Source of the DNA: UBA10649 sp037130755
GTDB taxonomy: Bacteria > Actinomycetota > Actinomycetes > S36-B12
Direction of reading: 5' to 3'
Assembly: GCA_037130755.1 (NCBI GenBank)
Contig: JBAXSI010000009.1
Span: 16,683 to 80,682 of the forward strand
Length of the DNA stretch: 64,000 nucleotides
A program made the translations under genes and the position numbers. Shown here piece after piece: positions 8,678 through 19,386 of this stretch; position 1 is the first letter of the stretch; every line of letters starts with the position of its first letter. The notes below the pieces were generated by a model. That model did no database searches. It was not told the DNA's origin and saw only the letters and a program-made list of their open reading frames with translations.

Positions 8678-10165
8678 CTAGCGGGGCTCGGTGAAGATCG
8701 TGCGATGCCAGGGCTTGCGTGCGGCCCCGGTGATGTCCATGGACACGTGCTTGACGTTCGTGTACTCCTCGAACGAGTAGTCGGACAAGTCCTTGCCGAA
8801 GCCGGACTGCTTGTACCCGCCGTGCGGCATCTCGCTGACGATCGGGATGTGGTCGTTGATCCACACGCAGCCCGCCTGGATCTCCCGAGACGCCCGGAGG
8901 CCGCGGAAGATGTCGGTCGTCCACGCAGATGCGGCCAGCCCGTAGATGGTGTCGTTGGCCAGGGCCAGTCCGTCATCGTCGGAGTCGAACGGCAGCACCA
9001 CGAGTACCGGGCCGAAGATCTCGTCGCGGGCGATCTCTGAGTCATGCGCGACGTCGGTGACGAGGGTCGGTCGGTAGTAGGCGCCGTTGGCGAGGTCTCC
9101 ACCCGGGACCTTGCCGCCGGCAGCGATCGTCGCGCCGTAACCGCGGGCGCGCTCGACGAAGCCCGCGACCGCCTGCTGCTGTCGTACCGAGATGAGCGGG
9201 CCGAGGTCCGTCGCCGGATCCATCGGGTCGCCCAGGCGCACACCCTCGAACAACTCGGCCGTGGCGGCCACGAAGGCGTCGTACAGCGGGCGTTGGACGT
9301 ACGCGCGCGTGGCCGCGGTGCAGTCCTGGCCGGTGTTGATCAGCGCACCAGCGACGGCACCGTGTGCGGCAGCCTCCAGGTTGGCGTCATCGAAGACGAC
9401 GAACGGCGCCTTGCCGCCGAGTTCGAGATGGACGCGCTTGACCGTCTTCGTGGCGATCTCCATGACGCGCTGCCCGACCGGCGTCGAGCCAGTGAAGGAC
9501 ACCATGGAGACGCGCGGGTCGCCGATGAGCGCCTCGCCGACCGACCGGCCAGCGCCCATGACCACGTTGACCACGCCGTCGGGGATGCCCGCGGCGGAGC
9601 AGTCCTCTGCGAGCATCAGGGACGTGATCGGGGTCATCTCCGCGGGCTTGAGCACGATGGTGTTGCCGGCCGAGATCGCCGGGAGGATCTTCCACATCGC
9701 CATCTGCAGCGGGTAGTTCCAGGGCGCGATCGAGCCCACCACGCCGATCGGCTCGCGCCGGATCATCGAGGTGTGGACGCCATCCCACTCGGCAGCGGCC
9801 TTGCCCTCGAGGTGCCGTGCGGCACCGGCGAAGAACGACACGTTGTCGATGGAGCCCGGCACGTCGAACTCCGTGGTGAGCCTGATCGGCTTGCCGGTCT
9901 GCTTCGTCTCGGCCTCGGCGTACTCACGGGCGCGGCCCTCGAGGGTGGCGGCCAGGCGGATCAGGGCCGCCGAGCGCTCACCTGGGGTGGCTCGCGACCA
10001 CTCCCCGAAGGCACTCGCCGCGTCCGAGACGGCCGCGTCCACGTCTGCGACGCTGGCGATGGTCATGCGCTCGACGAGGCTGCCGTCGGCGGGATTCGTG
10101 ACGTCGAAGGTCTCCCCCGACGTGCCAACTCGCGATCGGCCACCGGAGAAGACGGCGTTAGTCAC
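8678..10165 (-). CDS. Aldehyde dehydrogenase, probable gamma-aminobutyraldehyde dehydrogenase
   Basis: 495 aa NAD(P)-dependent aldehyde dehydrogenase. The catalytic Cys is in INTGQDCTAATR and the general-base Glu in LELGGKAPF. PWNYPLQMAMWKI and the NTIVLKPAE cofactor segment are also present. GQDCTAA around the Cys is characteristic of aminobutyraldehyde dehydrogenases (PatD/PuuC group), which turn 4-aminobutanal from putrescine into GABA. First gene of the polyamine operon, 20 bp upstream of the PotD-like gene. The GTG start at 10165 has GAGGAGG 8 nt upstream; the longer frame to 10297 lacks one. It probably oxidises aldehydes made by the two DAO oxidases or the aminotransferase at 22217. 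Confidence 0.87.
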   Translation of the reverse strand: MTNAVFSGGRSRVGTSGETFDVTNPADGSLVERMTIASVADVDAAVSDAASAFGEWSRATPGERSAALIRLAATLEGRAREYAEAETKQTGKPIRLTTEFDVPGSIDNVSFFAGAARHLEGKAAAEWDGVHTSMIRREPIGVVGSIAPWNYPLQMAMWKILPAISAGNTIVLKPAEMTPITSLMLAEDCSAAGIPDGVVNVVMGAGRSVGEALIGDPRVSMVSFTGSTPVGQRVMEIATKTVKRVHLELGGKAPFVVFDDANLEAAAHGAVAGALINTGQDCTAATRAYVQRPLYDAFVAATAELFEGVRLGDPMDPATDLGPLISVRQQQAVAGFVERARGYGATIAAGGKVPGGDLANGAYYRPTLVTDVAHDSEIARDEIFGPVLVVLPFDSDDDGLALANDTIYGLAASAWTTDIFRGLRASREIQAGCVWINDHIPIVSEMPHGGYKQSGFGKDLSDYSFEEYTNVKHVSMDITGAARKPWHRTIFTEPR

Positions 10166-10344
10166 GTAGGGAACCTCCTCGGCCGGGGCGCTTGACTGCC
10201 GAAATCCGGCATCTGCGTCTGGGCATACAAACACGGATACCAAGGCCAAGCAAGCGTTTCGCTCCGAAAAACTCACTAATAGGGGGTCCTTAGCCATGGA
10301 TATCGTTGTAATGGGAGCAGGAGGCCCCTGCGCCGGCGAGGTCC
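10166..10344 (-). promoter_or_regulatory. Upstream region of the polyamine operon with a motif shared with the MocR gene's upstream region
   Basis: This 179-bp gap lies between the regulator gene's 3' end and the aldehyde dehydrogenase start. TCGTTGTAA occurs at 10303-10311 and the same nine bases occur at 11817-11825, upstream of the MocR-type regulator gene. MocR proteins bind short repeated sites in both their own and their target promoters, so this may be the operator. A minus-strand TTGCTT, 17 bp, TTGTAT is a weak promoter candidate. Confidence 0.35.
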
Positions 10345-11745
10345 CTAGACGCCGCGAAGGGTGGGACCCACCTTGGCGGCCGCGGCCAGTGCGGAGATCA
10401 CGTGCTGCAACTGGTCCGAGTCGTGCTCGTCAAGGACTCCGGTAGTGACGCGGATGTGATTGCTCGGCGTGCCGGCGACCATGAACGGCGCCCCCGGCGA
10501 GACCCGGACACCCATGGCCGCCAACGCGATGAGGGCGGCCCGCTCGTCGGCGACCTGCACCCACGCGTTGATGCCGTCGCCCGTGGTGCTCGTGACGCCC
10601 TCTCCCGCCAGCCCGGCCCGGACCGCGAGGCTGCGCATCGCGTACGTCGAGCGGGCTCGCGTCACAGCCGCGATCGCCGCCGGGTCCGTCAGGAGTTCCA
10701 CGAGCACCGCCTGGAGCAGCCGACTTGTCCATCCCGGCCCGAGCATGCGCCGCGACACCAGCGGGTCGATGACATCCGCGGAGCCGCCGACCGCGGCAAT
10801 CCGCAGGTCCGGGCCGTGCGACTTGGAGTAGCTGCGGATATGGACCGTCCGCTCGGGCAGGTGCCGGCCCAGGCTCACGTCCTGCCCGGTCGCGATGTCG
10901 CCGGAGTGGTCGTCCTCGACGATCAGCGTGCGATGCGGCGCGAGCAGCTCGGCCAGCGAGGCACTGCGCAGCATGCTCATGCTCACGCCGGTGGGGTTCT
11001 GGGCGCGGGGCTGGACGAACAGCGCCACGGGCTCGTCCTCGAGGGCCGCAGCGAGCGACGAAGGCGTGATGCCCTCATCGTCGAGCTCGACGGGCAGTAT
11101 CTCCGCGCCGCTGCGCTCGAGCAGGTCGATCAATGGCGGGAAGCCCGGGTTCTCCATGGCGACCCGATCCCCGAGTCGCACGACCTGGTCGACGACGCGG
11201 GACAGCCCGTCGAGCGCACCATCGACGACGGTCAGCCGAGCGGGCTCGAACGGCCAGCTGGCTCGCAGGAGGGCGTCGAGCTCTGGCAGGACGGGATCGT
11301 CGAGATAGCTGGTCGTCCACGAGCGGGAGCGCTCGAGGACGCGCTCCAATGCCTCGCGCAGGGGCGGCAGCAGGGCCGGATCGGGCGTGCCGGTGGACAG
11401 GTTGATGCCTTCGGCCAGAGGGGCGCCGCCGATGCCCAGGTACCGGGTCGGCCGCGTCGGCTCGACCGTGTCCTGCACGAAGGTACCCGCGCGGCCTCGG
11501 GCCCTGATGGCGCCGACCGCGCCCAGCGCCTGCCACGCCTCGCTGACGGTCGCCGGGCTGACCCGGAGCTCCTTGGCCAGGTCGCGCACCGTGGGCAGCC
11601 GGTCCCCCGTCTTCAGTTTGCCCGCCCGGATGAGTCGGTGAACTGCCGCCGCGATCCCCTTGGGACTGCGATCGAGCACCGACCCGGCCACCAGTTCGAT
11701 CATGGGATCAGTGGTCGCGTCGTCGGGCACGATGCTCAGCGGCAT
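10345..11745 (-). CDS. MocR/GabR-type GntR-family transcriptional regulator with aminotransferase-like domain
   Basis: 466 aa. The N-terminal winged helix (residues about 25-95) contains TVRDLAKELRVSPATVSEAWQAL, a GntR helix-turn-helix. The remainder is a type I aminotransferase-like fold with the PLP-binding lysine in RSYSKSHGPDLR and the upstream FVQPRAQNPTG motif. Regulators of this class sense PLP plus an amine or GABA. It lies between the polyamine operon (same strand, downstream) and the divergent pyrimidine operon, so it may control either or both. The ATG at 11745 has GGGAGGG upstream. The effector is not deducible. Confidence 0.85.
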   Translation of the reverse strand: MPLSIVPDDATTDPMIELVAGSVLDRSPKGIAAAVHRLIRAGKLKTGDRLPTVRDLAKELRVSPATVSEAWQALGAVGAIRARGRAGTFVQDTVEPTRPTRYLGIGGAPLAEGINLSTGTPDPALLPPLREALERVLERSRSWTTSYLDDPVLPELDALLRASWPFEPARLTVVDGALDGLSRVVDQVVRLGDRVAMENPGFPPLIDLLERSGAEILPVELDDEGITPSSLAAALEDEPVALFVQPRAQNPTGVSMSMLRSASLAELLAPHRTLIVEDDHSGDIATGQDVSLGRHLPERTVHIRSYSKSHGPDLRIAAVGGSADVIDPLVSRRMLGPGWTSRLLQAVLVELLTDPAAIAAVTRARSTYAMRSLAVRAGLAGEGVTSTTGDGINAWVQVADERAALIALAAMGVRVSPGAPFMVAGTPSNHIRVTTGVLDEHDSDQLQHVISALAAAAKVGPTLRGV

Positions 11746-11816
11746 GCTGCCCTCCCGCCTGTGACCTGAGCCCTCGCCTGCCAGGACGGCATCCTGAGGG
11801 GTTTTTTGTAGAAACG

Positions 11817-11847
11817 TCGTTGTAACACATCGGAAAGTGTCTAAGGT
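11817..11847 (+). promoter_or_regulatory. Candidate promoter of the pyrimidine operon overlapping a shared regulator motif
   Basis: TTGTAA (11820-11825), a 16-bp spacer and TAAGGT (11842-11847) form a plausible -35/-10 pair about 70 bp before the first gene. The -35 lies inside TCGTTGTAA, the nine-base motif also found upstream of the polyamine operon. A second TTGTA sits at 11806-11810, 14 bp away in the same orientation, as in the direct-repeat sites of MocR regulators. Confidence 0.35.
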
Positions 11848-11916
11848 CCAGAATCACAGAAACCGTCGTCTACCCCGCCGCGCGCGAGCTCGGCCCGCGG
11901 CGAGAAGGAGGAACGC

Positions 11917-12753
11917 ATGACCGTCGTTCGCGCGGCCCTGGTGCAGACCAACTGGACCGGTGACAAGGAGTCGATGATCCTGGCGCACGAGCAGTACGCG
12001 CGTGACGCGGCCGCGCAGGGTGCGCAGGTCATCTGTTTTCAGGAGCTCTTCTACGGGCCCTACTTCTGCCAGGTGCAGGACAAGCAGTACTACGAGTACG
12101 CCGAGTCCATCCCCGGCCCGACCACCGAGCGCTTTCAGGCGATCGCCAAGGAGCTGGGCGTGGTCATGATCCTGCCGATGTACGAGCAGGAGCAGCCGGG
12201 CGTGCTCTACAACACGGCGGCTGTCGTGGATGCCGACGGCACCTACCTCGGCAAGTACCGCAAGCAGCACATCCCGCACGTCAAGGGCTTCTGGGAGAAG
12301 TTCTACTTCCGTCCCGGCAACGGCGGCTACCCGGTGTTCGACACCGCCGTCGGCAAGATCGGCGTCTACATCTGCTACGACCGCCACTTCCCCGAGGGCT
12401 GGCGAGCGCTGGGCCTCAACGGCGCGCAGATCGTCTTCAATCCGTCGGCGACCTCGCGCGGGCTGTCGCAGTACCTGTGGAGCATCGAGCAGCCGGCGGC
12501 CGCCGTCGCCAACGAGTATTACGTCGGCGCCATCAATCGCGTCGGCATCGAGGACCTCGGCGACGACGACTTCTACGGCCAGTCCTACTTCATCGACCCC
12601 GAGGGCAACTACGTCGGCGAGAAGGGCGATCCCTACCAGCCCGAGCTCATCGTCCGCGATCTTGACATGGACCTCCTGAGCGAGGTTCGCAATCGCTGGC
12701 AGTTCTACCGCGACCGCCGTCCGGACGCCTACGACGACCTCGTCCGCCCGTAG
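11917..12753 (+). CDS. Nitrilase-superfamily amidohydrolase, probable beta-ureidopropionase
   Basis: 278 aa single-domain carbon-nitrogen hydrolase. The catalytic triad is E43 (FQELFYGPYF), K116 (KYRKQHIPH) and C153 (YICYDRHFPEGWRALGLNGA). Beta-ureidopropionase hydrolyses N-carbamoyl-beta-alanine to beta-alanine, CO2 and ammonia; N-carbamoylputrescine amidase is the close alternative. The dihydropyrimidinase gene starts 14 bp downstream, which favours the pyrimidine role. A polyamine role is not excluded, given the neighbouring island. The ATG has AAGGAGG 5 nt upstream. First gene of a plus-strand operon that runs to 20637. Confidence 0.85.
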   Translation: MTVVRAALVQTNWTGDKESMILAHEQYARDAAAQGAQVICFQELFYGPYFCQVQDKQYYEYAESIPGPTTERFQAIAKELGVVMILPMYEQEQPGVLYNTAAVVDADGTYLGKYRKQHIPHVKGFWEKFYFRPGNGGYPVFDTAVGKIGVYICYDRHFPEGWRALGLNGAQIVFNPSATSRGLSQYLWSIEQPAAAVANEYYVGAINRVGIEDLGDDDFYGQSYFIDPEGNYVGEKGDPYQPELIVRDLDMDLLSEVRNRWQFYRDRRPDAYDDLVRP

Positions 12754-12767
12754 CGAAGGGATCAGTC

Positions 12768-14186
12768 ATGACCATCCTGATCAGGAACGGCAGCGTCGTC
12801 TCCGCACAGGGGATCAACCAGGCCGACGTTCTCATCGACGGGGAGAAGATCGCCGCGGTCATCGCGCCCGGCGACACCTCACTGGGCGCCGACCTCGCCG
12901 CCTCGGCGGAGAAGGTGATCGACGCGTCAGGCAAGTACGTCATCCCCGGCGGCATCGACGCTCACACCCACATGGAACTGCCCTTCGGCGGCACCTTCGC
13001 GTCGGACACGTTCGAGACGGGCACGCGGGCAGCCGCGTGGGGCGGCACCACGACGATCATCGACTTCGCCGTGCAGGCACAGGGCACCCGCGTCCAGGAC
13101 GGCCTGGCCGCCTGGCACACGAAGGCAGACGGCAACTGCCACATCGACTACGGCTTCCACCAGATCATCGGTGGCGTCGACGACGACTCACTCAAGGCGA
13201 TGGACGAACTCGTCGACGAGGGCATCACGAGCTTCAAGCTCTTCATGGCGTACCCGGGCGTCTTCTACAGCGACGACGGACAGATCCTCAAGGCGATGCA
13301 GACGGCCGCGTCCAACGGATCCATGATCATGATGCACGCCGAGAACGGCATCGCGATCGACGTCCTGGTCGCGCAGGCGCTGGCCGCAGGCAACACCGAC
13401 CCGATCTACCACGGCCTGACCCGGCCCTGGGAGACCGAGGCCGAGGCGACGAACCGCGCGATCATGCTCGCGCGGCTCACGGGCGCGCCCCTGTACGTCG
13501 TGCACATGTCCGCGAAGCAGGCGGTCGCCGTGCTGCAGGCGAACAAGGACGAGGGCTGGAACGTCTTCGGCGAGACCTGCCCGCAGTACCTGTACCTCTC
13601 ACTCGAGGAGCAGTTGGGCGCGCCTGGTTTCGAGGGCGCCAAGTGGGTCTGCTCCACACCGCTTCGTGCGAAGGCCGAGCATCATCAGGACGAACTGTGG
13701 CGTTACCTGCGCACTAACGACTTGTCGATCGTGTCGACCGACCACTGCCCGTTCTGCTTCAAGGAGCAGAAGGAACTCGGGCTCGGCAACTTCTCCAAGA
13801 TCCCCAATGGGATCGGGTCGGTCGAGCATCGCATGGACCTGATCTACCAGGGCGTGGTCGACGGCAAGATCAGCCTGGAGCGCTGGGTCGAGTTGTGCTC
13901 GACGACGCCGGCCCGCATGTTCGGGCTGTACGGCCGCAAGGGCGACGTGCTGCCCGGATTCGACGCCGACGTGGTCGTCTACGACCCCTCTGGCCGCACG
14001 GAGATCGGGCTCCACAAGACGCATCACATGAACATGGACCACTCTGCCTGGGAGGGCTTCGAGATCGACGGGCACGTCGACACCGTCATCTCCCGCGGCC
14101 AGGTGCTCGTCGAGGACAACGAGTACCACGGCGTGAAGGGTCACGGCCGCTACCTCAAGCGCGGCCTGTCGCAGTACCTGATCTGA
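12768..14186 (+). CDS. hydA: Dihydropyrimidinase (D-hydantoinase)
   Basis: 472 aa, the usual length for cyclic amidohydrolases. The binuclear metal site is complete: H66 and H68 in GIDAHTHME, carboxylated Lys K157 in SFKLFMAYPG, H190 in MMHAENG, H246 in VVHMSAKQA and D325 in VSTDHCPF. The enzyme opens 5,6-dihydrouracil or dihydrothymine to the N-carbamoyl-beta-amino acid, the substrate of the hydrolase encoded just upstream. The following genes could take the product on to acetyl- or propionyl-CoA. Hydantoins are alternative substrates for this family. Confidence 0.92.
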   Translation: MTILIRNGSVVSAQGINQADVLIDGEKIAAVIAPGDTSLGADLAASAEKVIDASGKYVIPGGIDAHTHMELPFGGTFASDTFETGTRAAAWGGTTTIIDFAVQAQGTRVQDGLAAWHTKADGNCHIDYGFHQIIGGVDDDSLKAMDELVDEGITSFKLFMAYPGVFYSDDGQILKAMQTAASNGSMIMMHAENGIAIDVLVAQALAAGNTDPIYHGLTRPWETEAEATNRAIMLARLTGAPLYVVHMSAKQAVAVLQANKDEGWNVFGETCPQYLYLSLEEQLGAPGFEGAKWVCSTPLRAKAEHHQDELWRYLRTNDLSIVSTDHCPFCFKEQKELGLGNFSKIPNGIGSVEHRMDLIYQGVVDGKISLERWVELCSTTPARMFGLYGRKGDVLPGFDADVVVYDPSGRTEIGLHKTHHMNMDHSAWEGFEIDGHVDTVISRGQVLVEDNEYHGVKGHGRYLKRGLSQYLI

Positions 14187-14251
14187 CCCGGATGGCGCCG
14201 GGCCCGGTTCGAGTGGGCCCGGCGTCGCCAATCCACCACGGAGGAGCACTC

Positions 14252-15739
<1,488 letters not shown>

Positions 15740-15767
15740 CCGCAGACCTACGAACGAAAGGCCTTCG

Positions 15768-16799
15768 ATGGACATCGGCGTCGTCCTGCAGTGCACTCCC
15801 CCGGCAGCTCGCGTGATCGACCTGGCGAAGCGGGCCGAGACCTACGGCTTCTCCTACGTGTGGACGTTCGACTCCCACATCCTGTGGGAGGAGCCGTACG
15901 TCCTCTACAGCAGGATCCTCGACGAGACGCGCAATGTCATCGTGGGGCCGATGGTCACGAACCCGGCCACGCGCGACATCACCGTCACCGCATCGGTGTT
16001 CGCAACACTGAATGAGATGTACGGCAACCGCACCGTCATCGGCATCGGCCGCGGTGACTCCGCCGTTCGCGTCACCAACGGCAAGCCGGTGAGCGTTGCC
16101 GAGCTTCGCGAAGCCGTCATCCAGATCAAGGGCCTGGTCAACGGCGAGGCGATCGAGTACAACGGCAACCACATCCGGCTGCCGTGGGCCGGTCGCAGCC
16201 GCACCGACATCTGGGTGGCGGCCTACGGCCCGAAGGTCCTCGCCCTGGCCGGCGAGGTCGGCGACGGCTTCATCCTCCAGTTGGCCGACCCCTCCATCGC
16301 GGAGTGGACGATCAAGGCGGTCAAGGACGCTGCCGCGGCCGCGGGCCGCAACCCCGACGACGTCTACATCTGTGTGGCAGCACCCGCCTATGTCACTGAC
16401 GGGTCTGAGGAAGCCCATGCCCGGGCGCGCGACCAGCTCCGGTGGTTCGGCGGCATGGTGGGCAACCATGTCGCTGACATCGTCGCCCGGTACGGCGAGA
16501 ACGGCGGCGCAGTGCCGCAGGCCCTGACCGAATACATCAAGAACCGTCAGGGCTACGACTACAACGAGCACGGCCAGGCAGGGAACACCCACACCGACTT
16601 CGTCCCCGACGACATCGTCGACCGCTTCTGCATCATCGGGCCGGTGGAAGAGCACGTGCGGCGGATCGAGGAACTGAAGTCCCTAGGCGTCAACCAGTTC
16701 GCCGTCTACCTTCAGCATGACGACAAGGACCACACACTGGCGGAGTACGGCGAAAAGGTCATACCCGCCGTTCAGGAGCACCTGAAGGCACGGGTCTGA
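15768..16799 (+). CDS. LLM-class (luciferase-like) flavin/F420-dependent oxidoreductase
   Basis: 343 aa TIM-barrel oxidoreductase of the bacterial luciferase superfamily. The N terminus MDIGVVLQCTPPAARVIDLAKRAE, the central IGIGRGDSAVR and the DIWVAAYGPKVLALAGEVGDG segment are characteristic of F420-linked LLM proteins. ATG 28 bp after mmsA with a GAAAGG site. The operon encodes pyrimidine degradation but no dihydropyrimidine dehydrogenase, so this protein is a candidate for an early ring-modifying step. That role is inference. It is not recognisably RutA by the segments I can compare. Cofactor (F420 or FMN) is not certain from sequence. Confidence 0.78.
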   Translation: MDIGVVLQCTPPAARVIDLAKRAETYGFSYVWTFDSHILWEEPYVLYSRILDETRNVIVGPMVTNPATRDITVTASVFATLNEMYGNRTVIGIGRGDSAVRVTNGKPVSVAELREAVIQIKGLVNGEAIEYNGNHIRLPWAGRSRTDIWVAAYGPKVLALAGEVGDGFILQLADPSIAEWTIKAVKDAAAAAGRNPDDVYICVAAPAYVTDGSEEAHARARDQLRWFGGMVGNHVADIVARYGENGGAVPQALTEYIKNRQGYDYNEHGQAGNTHTDFVPDDIVDRFCIIGPVEEHVRRIEELKSLGVNQFAVYLQHDDKDHTLAEYGEKVIPAVQEHLKARV

Positions 16800-16837
16800 C
16801 ACACGCGAATCATCGAGTTAACGGGAGCGAAACCTAG

Positions 16838-17773
16838 GTGATCGAGTCTTCACAGGTGGCGGTCGCAGTCGATGCCCCGGCAGCCGGAAAGCGCCCCGCG
16901 CGCACCGGCACCGTGGGCCGACGCGTACGACGCGGTGCGATCTCGTTCCTGTGGGCGCTCGGCGGTATCGCGCTGACGATGCTGATGTGGGAGCTGGTGA
17001 AGTGGCTGGGCTCGGTCATGACGCTTCCCTTCGACTCCAGCGACGCGGCCATGCCGCACGTGTGGACGATGTTCCAGGGGTTCGGCCAGCCGGAGGTGCG
17101 TGGCTCACAGACCACCGTCTTCCAGGCGGTCATGGCCGCGACCTTGTACTCGCTGCTCGTGGCGATGGGCGGCTTCGTGATCGGCGTCTCCGTCGGCCTG
17201 CTGCTGGCCATCGTCATGCAGCGCTTCGCGTTCATGGAGCGAGGCCTGCTGCCGTTCGTCATCGCGTCGCAGACGGTCCCCCTCATCGCACTCGCTCCGC
17301 TGATCACCGGCCTCGGCAACCGCATCTCGGTCGGGTCCTTCCAATGGGGCACTACGCAGTCAGTGATGTTCATCGCTGCCTACCTCGCGTTCTTCCCCCT
17401 CAGCGTCGGCGCACTTCGCGGGCTGAAGGCGCCCACGGCGACCGCGCTCGAGCTGATGCGGTCCTACGCGGCCACGCCGCGACAGACGCTGTGGAAGCTC
17501 CGTTTCCCCGCTTCCATCCCGTACCTGATCCCGGCGATGAAGGTCTCAGCCGCGGCAGCCGTCGTCGGCACGGTCGTCGCCGAGATCTCCACCGGCGTGC
17601 GCGGGGGCATCGGCCGACTGATCGTGGAGTACGCGAGAGAGGCCACCAGCCAGCCAGCAAAGGTCTACGTCGCTGTCTTCGGCGCGATCGTGCTCGGACT
17701 GCTCGCCGCCGGCCTCGTCACCATGCTCGACGTCTACCTGACTCGCAACCTCCCCAAGGAAGGACAGGCATGA
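16838..17773 (+). CDS. ABC transporter permease, NMT1/THI5 (SsuC/TauC) type
   Basis: 311 aa. A basic cytoplasmic N terminus (about 30 residues) is followed by about six membrane segments. The EAA-type loop is LELMRSYAATPRQTLWKLRFPASIPYLIPAMK. GTG start with GGGAGCGA upstream; the stop overlaps the next ATG as ATGA, so it is coupled to the ATPase. First of two non-identical permeases of one importer; the second is at 18595. The substrate is probably a pyrimidine or related heterocycle, given the operon. Confidence 0.85.
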   Translation: MIESSQVAVAVDAPAAGKRPARTGTVGRRVRRGAISFLWALGGIALTMLMWELVKWLGSVMTLPFDSSDAAMPHVWTMFQGFGQPEVRGSQTTVFQAVMAATLYSLLVAMGGFVIGVSVGLLLAIVMQRFAFMERGLLPFVIASQTVPLIALAPLITGLGNRISVGSFQWGTTQSVMFIAAYLAFFPLSVGALRGLKAPTATALELMRSYAATPRQTLWKLRFPASIPYLIPAMKVSAAAAVVGTVVAEISTGVRGGIGRLIVEYAREATSQPAKVYVAVFGAIVLGLLAAGLVTMLDVYLTRNLPKEGQA

Positions 17774-18594
17774 CCGCCCCCGCACCGTCCAGCCACCCGG
17801 CCGTCCATGCCAGCGGCGTATGGAAGATCTTCAACGAGGGTCTCCCGAACGAGGTGACGGCCCTGCAGGACGTGAGCGTCGAGGTGGGCGAAGGCGAGTT
17901 CATCTCCCTCATCGGCCCTTCCGGATGCGGCAAGAGCACCTTGCTTCGGTGCATCGCCGACCTCACGCACGCCACTCGCGGCGAGATCAAGGTCGCCGGC
18001 CTGTCGGCGGGAGACGCACGCCAGCAGCAGAAGTACGGCATGGCCTTCCAGCAGGCCGCGCTCTTCGACTGGCGGACGGTTCGCCGCAACGTCGAGCTCC
18101 CGCTGGAACTGCAGGGCTGGGATAAGGCCAAGCGCACAGCCCGTGCCATGGAACTGCTGGAGATGGTTCAGCTCGCCGACTTCGCCGATCATCGCCCGTG
18201 GGAGCTGTCCGGCGGCATGCAGCAGCGCGTCGCGATCGCCCGCTCCCTGGCCGTCGATCCCCCGCTCCTGCTCATGGACGAGCCGTTCGGTGCACTCGAC
18301 GAGATGACCCGCGAGCGCATGCAGAACGAACTGCTGCGCATCCGCAAGGAGACCGGCAAGAGCATCATCTTCGTCACACACTCCATCCCCGAGGCCGTGT
18401 ACCTCTCCGACCGTGTCGTCGTCATGTCGCCGCGCCCGGGTCGGATCACTGATGTCGTGCCGATCAACCTCGGCGACCGCAACGAGGACACCCGCGAGGC
18501 CGAGGTCTTCTTCGCCGGCGTGACGGCAGTCCGCGAGGCGCTGCGGGGCCGCACGTCCGGCGGCGGGATCCCCGCCCGGGTGGGCGAGGTCTAG
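17770..18594 (+). CDS. ABC transporter ATP-binding protein, nitrate/sulfonate/NMT1 type
   Basis: 274 aa. Walker A is LIGPSGCGKSTLLRCIADL, the signature LSGGMQQRVAIARSL, and Walker B LLLMDEPFGALDEMTRERM, followed by FVTHSIPEAVYLSDRV. This is the SsuB/TauB branch. The ATG at 17770 overlaps the previous stop by 4 bp; an in-frame extension to 16951 only shadows the permease. It powers the importer with permeases on either side. The next gene's ATG follows its stop directly. Confidence 0.9.
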   Translation: MTAPAPSSHPAVHASGVWKIFNEGLPNEVTALQDVSVEVGEGEFISLIGPSGCGKSTLLRCIADLTHATRGEIKVAGLSAGDARQQQKYGMAFQQAALFDWRTVRRNVELPLELQGWDKAKRTARAMELLEMVQLADFADHRPWELSGGMQQRVAIARSLAVDPPLLLMDEPFGALDEMTRERMQNELLRIRKETGKSIIFVTHSIPEAVYLSDRVVVMSPRPGRITDVVPINLGDRNEDTREAEVFFAGVTAVREALRGRTSGGGIPARVGEV

Positions 18595-19365
18595 ATGAGC
18601 CACCGACTCCGCGCAATCTGGCCGCCGATCCTGATCGCGGTCATCTTCCTCGGTATCTGGCAGCTCTTCGTCGTCCTGAAGGACATCAAGCCGTATCTCC
18701 TGCCCGCTCCGAGCCTGATCTTCTCCAACTTCTTCGGCAGCCTGAACCTGATGCTGTCCACGTCGATCTACACGGCGACGACGGCATTGCTCGGCCTGTT
18801 CTTCGGCACCGTCGTCGGCCTTCTCCTGGCGCTGCTGGCCCAGCGGTTCATCGTCGTCAACCACCTCTTCACGCCGTTGGCGGCTGGCCTGGCGGCGGTG
18901 CCGATCGTGGCGCTGACGCCGATCCTCAACAACATGTTCAACATCACCAGTCGCACGCCCCGCGTGCTCGTCACGATGATCATCGTGTTCTTCCCGGTGT
19001 TCGTGAACGTCACCCGCGGCCTCGTGCAAGTGCAGCCCGTGCAGCTCGAACTCATGCGCTCGATGAACGCCCAGCCGCGCACGGTGCTGCGACTCCTCCG
19101 CATCCCGAACGCCATCCCCTTCTTCTTCACCGCCATGAAGATCGCGGCCCCCCTTGCCGTCATCGCCGCCTTGGTCTCGGAGTACTTCGGCGGACCGCAA
19201 CTCGGACTTGGCAGCAGGATCGCTTCTTCTGCTGCCAACACCGCCTACGGCCGAGCGTGGGCGTACGTCGTCGCATCGATCATCGTCGGGCTGCTGTTCT
19301 ACTTGGCAGTCCTCGCCGTTGAGCGATGGGCGGCACCCTGGACGGGCCGAGCTCGATCGGCCTGA
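18595..19365 (+). CDS. ABC transporter permease, NMT1/THI5 type, second subunit
   Basis: 256 aa, about six membrane segments starting with PPILIAVIFLGIWQLFVVL. The cytoplasmic loop LELMRSMNAQPRTVLRLLRIPNAIPFFFTAMK matches the EAA motif of this permease class. Start immediately abuts the ATPase stop. Differs clearly from the permease at 16838, so the pore is probably a heterodimer. Confidence 0.87.
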   Translation: MSHRLRAIWPPILIAVIFLGIWQLFVVLKDIKPYLLPAPSLIFSNFFGSLNLMLSTSIYTATTALLGLFFGTVVGLLLALLAQRFIVVNHLFTPLAAGLAAVPIVALTPILNNMFNITSRTPRVLVTMIIVFFPVFVNVTRGLVQVQPVQLELMRSMNAQPRTVLRLLRIPNAIPFFFTAMKIAAPLAVIAALVSEYFGGPQLGLGSRIASSAANTAYGRAWAYVVASIIVGLLFYLAVLAVERWAAPWTGRARSA

Positions 19366-19386
19366 CAACCATCAATAGGAGGAAGA

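Noticed and set aside
13895..14251. 119-codon extension of the malonate-semialdehyde dehydrogenase
   Set aside because: Overlaps hydA and is not aldehyde-dehydrogenase-like; the GTG at 14252 has a strong Shine-Dalgarno.
15768..16799. Assignment of the LLM protein as RutA (Rut pyrimidine pathway)
   Set aside because: No other rut genes are present and the sequence reads as the F420-type LLM subgroup; the neighbours belong to the reductive route.
16951..17769. N-terminal extension of the ATP-binding protein
   Set aside because: This is the plus-one frame of the upstream permease; the ATG at 17770 gives a normal-length ATPase and overlaps the permease stop.
17734..19368. 544-codon minus-strand open frame across the second ABC transporter
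   Set aside because: Exact antisense of the ATPase and permease; composition dominated by Asp, Glu, Gln, Arg, His with no family motif.
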